Shown here: positions 61,797-64,000 of the stretch, piece by piece
Position numbering within the stretch: the first letter of the stretch is position 1
Layout of the letters: each line of letters opens with the position of its first letter
DNA from: Limnohabitans sp. 103DPR2
Lineage (GTDB): Bacteria; Pseudomonadota; Gammaproteobacteria; Burkholderiales; Burkholderiaceae_C
Direction: 5' to 3'
DNA length: 64,000 nt
NCBI RefSeq assembly: GCF_001412575.1
Contig: NZ_CP011834.1
Span: forward strand, 2,666,001 to 2,730,000
The notes under the pieces: model-generated
The model's input: the letters and a program-made list of their open reading frames with translations, nothing else
Databases searched by the model: none
What the model was told of the DNA's origin: nothing
Program-made: the position numbers and the translations under genes

Positions 61797-62904
61797 TGAA
61801 TCGCTCGAGAGGAAAGGCATTGAGAGTCTGGAGATGACGGCCGCTGGCCAGTGCCTGCGCGTAGGGGCCAGCGTGGAATGACGCGAGCGTCACCCCAGAG
61901 TGGCAAGTTGCGATCTCCGCGCCTGGGTACATCTGGGAGCTGGCATAGACGGGGTACCCATCCGGCGTCATCACTCGCAGGCAGGACCATTGGCGCACCA
62001 GGCGCGCTTTGCCCAATTCAGGGAGGATGCGAAGTGCTTTTCGGGTCATCCTCACAGCTGCGGCGGAAGTGGTACTTAGGTCATACCCCACGTCCTCCTG
62101 AGTCACGCCGATCATCACTGTGCCCTCGCCGGTTTGACGCAGCCCGCTTGCGGGTACAGGCAGGACAGGCGCCAGGCGCTCGGTCACGAGGATCTGTCCT
62201 CGCTCGGGATGCAAGGGGACGTCCAGTCCGATCATTCTCCCGAGCGCCACCGACCCAAGGCCGGCAGCGATCACGACACGTTCGGCTCGGGCCGTTTGCT
62301 CACTGGTCTTAACCTCAAAGCCGCCGCCTGCCAAGGGCTTGATCGAGGTCACAGGGTGCCCGTTGCGCACCATGCCGCCCCGGCGCTGGAAGGCGGCTTG
62401 GAGCGCAGCCAGGAGTCGAAGCGGGTTCGCCTGACCGTCCTGCTCCCCCAGGCTCGCGCCCACGACGTCAGGGCCGAGTCGCATCGTGGGGTAACGACGC
62501 GCCAGTTCGCTGCGATCAAGAATCCGCACGGAGGGGGCCAGTTCTGGCGTCTCAGCTTCCCAAGCATCCAGCATCTTGGCGCGAGCAGACAACTCGTCGT
62601 CGCTCAGGCAGAACTTCAGACCGGAGCCGGTTTGGTAGTCAAGTGAAATTCCCGTCTCTGCCTCCAGTCCCGCAGCAAACTCCGGCCATGCATCAGCTGC
62701 CGCCGCCGACAGCCGGTGGTACTCGGGGTAGCGGTAACCCTTTCCTTGGACCCAGACCAAGCCGAAGTTGGCCTTTGCCGCCCGGTAGTCCCTGTCGGCC
62801 CCATCGAGCATCAAGACCCGCTTGTCGTACCCGGCCAGGCCGTATGCAATGGCGGCGCCCACGATTCCGGCGCCCGCAACGATCACGTCGTATTCACGCT
62901 GCAT
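61744..62904 (-). CDS. HcnC/OoxB-like DAO-family FAD oxidoreductase subunit
   Basis: About 386 residues of the D-amino-acid oxidase (DAO/GlyOX-like) fold. The FAD motif is DVIVAGAGIVGAAIAYGLAG at residues 6-25, with the RTARAERVVIAAG-type second strand (TARAERVVIAAGLGS), and the C-terminal GVTLASFHAGPYAQALA block. This is the catalytic subunit that oxidises the C-N bond of an amino acid, opine or hydroxyproline-like substrate. I chose the ATG at 62904 with AAAGG upstream; a TTG at 62910 is an alternative. It is the first gene of the flavoenzyme operon. Confidence 0.88.
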   Translation of the reverse strand: MQREYDVIVAGAGIVGAAIAYGLAGYDKRVLMLDGADRDYRAAKANFGLVWVQGKGYRYPEYHRLSAAAADAWPEFAAGLEAETGISLDYQTGSGLKFCLSDDELSARAKMLDAWEAETPELAPSVRILDRSELARRYPTMRLGPDVVGASLGEQDGQANPLRLLAALQAAFQRRGGMVRNGHPVTSIKPLAGGGFEVKTSEQTARAERVVIAAGLGSVALGRMIGLDVPLHPERGQILVTERLAPVLPVPASGLRQTGEGTVMIGVTQEDVGYDLSTTSAAAVRMTRKALRILPELGKARLVRQWSCLRVMTPDGYPVYASSQMYPGAEIATCHSGVTLASFHAGPYAQALASGRHLQTLNAFPLERFNVSKNQSPQHTTADALH

Positions 62905-63251
62905 GTTCAAAGACCTTTCTTCTTCGGGGCGATGCGCAGGCTGCGCGCGGTCCCCGCAGTGCCAGAACCACCAGGGTTCAGCAGCGCCGTCAAGTGGATC
63001 GCCTGGGGTGAATGGAAATGAGGGTTCATTGACCGAGAGGTGAGTTGCGATGGCTGCGAACCGTCTGACGTTTGCTTCAACATAGCCTTCATCATAAGCA
63101 AGATCACCTCAGGTCGCCAGGGTAAAAACCATAGTCAATGTTTTTATGCAATACCTCTTTGCTTCGATGCTAAATCATTGTTTTTATTTAACATTTTATC
63201 TAGAAAATGTCATTAAAATAGCATCTTGAAATAAAACCATGTCTAAATACT
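62905..63251. other. Divergent intergenic region between the flavoenzyme operon and LysR
   Basis: The ~210 bases next to the operon are GC-rich and contain a minus-strand open frame ending right at the DAO gene start (stop at 62907), but with no clear ribosome site. The next ~140 bases are strikingly AT-rich and hold the probable promoters and a dyad. No confident gene is seen. Confidence 0.5.
63191..63210. promoter_or_regulatory. Candidate LysR operator
   Basis: ACATTTT-ATCTAG-AAAATGT is a dyad with perfect 7-bp arms, 42 bases before the LysR start in the AT-rich intergenic region. LysR regulators typically bind such interrupted dyads. Confidence 0.4.
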
Positions 63252-64000
63252 ATGAGCATGAAAATCACGCTGCGCCACTTGGAGGCTTTTCGGGCGGTCA
63301 TGGTGCGCAGGACCGTCACCGGTGCCGCCGAGATGCTTGGGGTGACTCAACCCGTCGTCACCCGCCTGATTGCCGACCTGGAGCAGCGCATCGCGATTGC
63401 GCTGTTTACCCGAGACAAGGGACGCCTCGCTCCAACGCCAGAGGCCACACTGCTTTTTGCCGACGTCAATCAGTCATTGATGGGGATCGAGCGGATCGCG
63501 AATGCGGCAAGCGGCATCAAGGCACTGAAGCTGGGCCACCTGGAGATCGCCGCGGCCCCCAACATGGCCTTGTCCTTCCTGCCACGCGCCATCGCCAGCT
63601 TCAGCCTGGAGCGTCCAGAGACCTTAATCACAATGCACATGCATAGCTCTTCAACCGTTCTGGATATGGTCCAGAGCGGACGCTGCCATCTGGGATTCGC
63701 CATGGTGCCCGTTCATGCGACGAGGCATGGCAATAGTGAGACCCTTGTTTCGGCCAAGATGGTTGGAGTGATTCCTGTCGGGCATCGACTGGCGACCCGC
63801 AAGGTCCTGAACCCGGAAGATTTCGAGGGAGAAAGCTTCATCTCCATGGCGCCGCTGATGGAGACACGCATGAAGATCGACTCCTTGATGCTTTCCTACG
63901 GCGTGAACAGAAGGATCAATGTCGAAACGCAAATCTCGTCAGTCGTGATCCGATTAGTCGAAGCGGGCGCAGGAATTTCTATCATCGATCCGCTGACGGC
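63252..64000 (+). CDS. LysR-family transcriptional regulator (3' end outside window)
   Basis: The frame is open from the ATG at 63252 to the window end (249 codons). The winged-helix domain is ITLRHLEAFRAVMVRRTVTGAAEMLGVTQPVVTRLIADLEQRIAIALFTRDKGRLAPTPEA and the ligand domain follows (KLGHLEIAAAPNMALSFLPRAI). It is divergent from the flavoenzyme operon and so is its likely regulator. The start could be the ATG six bases later. About 40-60 residues are probably missing. Confidence 0.88.
   Translation, partial: MSMKITLRHLEAFRAVMVRRTVTGAAEMLGVTQPVVTRLIADLEQRIAIALFTRDKGRLAPTPEATLLFADVNQSLMGIERIANAASGIKALKLGHLEIAAAPNMALSFLPRAIASFSLERPETLITMHMHSSSTVLDMVQSGRCHLGFAMVPVHATRHGNSETLVSAKMVGVIPVGHRLATRKVLNPEDFEGESFISMAPLMETRMKIDSLMLSYGVNRRINVETQISSVVIRLVEAGAGISIIDPLT

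Noticed and set aside
60112..62904. Hydrogen cyanide synthase (hcnABC) as a firm call
   Set aside because: Subunit layout matches, but opine oxidases and D-hydroxyproline dehydrogenases share it; the catabolic neighbours favour amino-acid or opine oxidation.
63239..63646. Plus-strand open frame starting MSKYYEHENH
   Set aside because: It is out of frame with the LysR gene starting at 63252, whose helix-turn-helix and ligand domain are recognisable.

Overview
The window looks like a chromosomal segment of a betaproteobacterium of the order Burkholderiales, most likely a freshwater Comamonadaceae (Limnohabitans/Rhodoferax type). This is inferred from three orphan Bug-type (tripartite tricarboxylate) solute receptors, an ssrA tmRNA whose tag reads ANDERFALAA, an aapJQMP amino-acid transporter, and a PutA next to an Lrp-type regulator. 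No species-level marker is present.

Layout. (1) 1-18 kb: ordinary moderate-GC housekeeping and scavenging genes. They include the end of a MATE exporter, L-asparaginase II, a SUMF1-domain protein, an orphan ModA followed by a TonB receptor, a Bug receptor, DinB and M48 genes, a lipoprotein-like methyltransferase, a subtilase, and an operon of a cupin plus two SRPBCC proteins, the second of which appears to start at ATT. (2) About 18-29.8 kb: an AT-richer accessory stretch of small stress, acetyltransferase-like and unknown genes on both strands (VOC, DUF2306, YkvA/DUF1232, GYD, YCII, XRE plus membrane protein, LysE, MerR-SDR, CWC, cupin, PhzF, Asp/Glu racemase-like, glutamine amidotransferase, LysR). 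Most of its units are separated by copies of a degenerate intergenic repeat that all point the same way. The last copy lies just before a tRNA-Met gene. This stretch is the best candidate for something undescribed. (3) 29.9-48.8 kb: core metabolism again, with a DMT exporter, flavin monooxygenase plus DUF2783, YbaK, aapJQMP with a tyrosine-phosphatase-like gene, Lrp/PutA, an acyl-CoA ligase, N-formylglutamate amidohydrolase plus an aspartoacylase-like enzyme, a K+ channel and ssrA. (4) 48.8-64 kb: a distinctly GC-richer island that begins right after the ssrA terminator.

The island holds a complete IS3-family element that truncates a serine dehydratase gene already carrying an in-frame stop. 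Beyond it lies a long minus-strand catabolic set: hydantoinase/oxoprolinase A and B subunits, two Bug receptors, a LysR regulator, an octopine/nopaline-dehydrogenase-family enzyme and a three-subunit HcnABC/opine-oxidase-like flavoenzyme. A second, divergent LysR gene runs off the window end. Together these suggest uptake and oxidative cleavage of an opine-like or N-substituted amino acid, with the oxoprolinase-type pair opening a lactam or hydantoin product. The actual substrate cannot be read from sequence.
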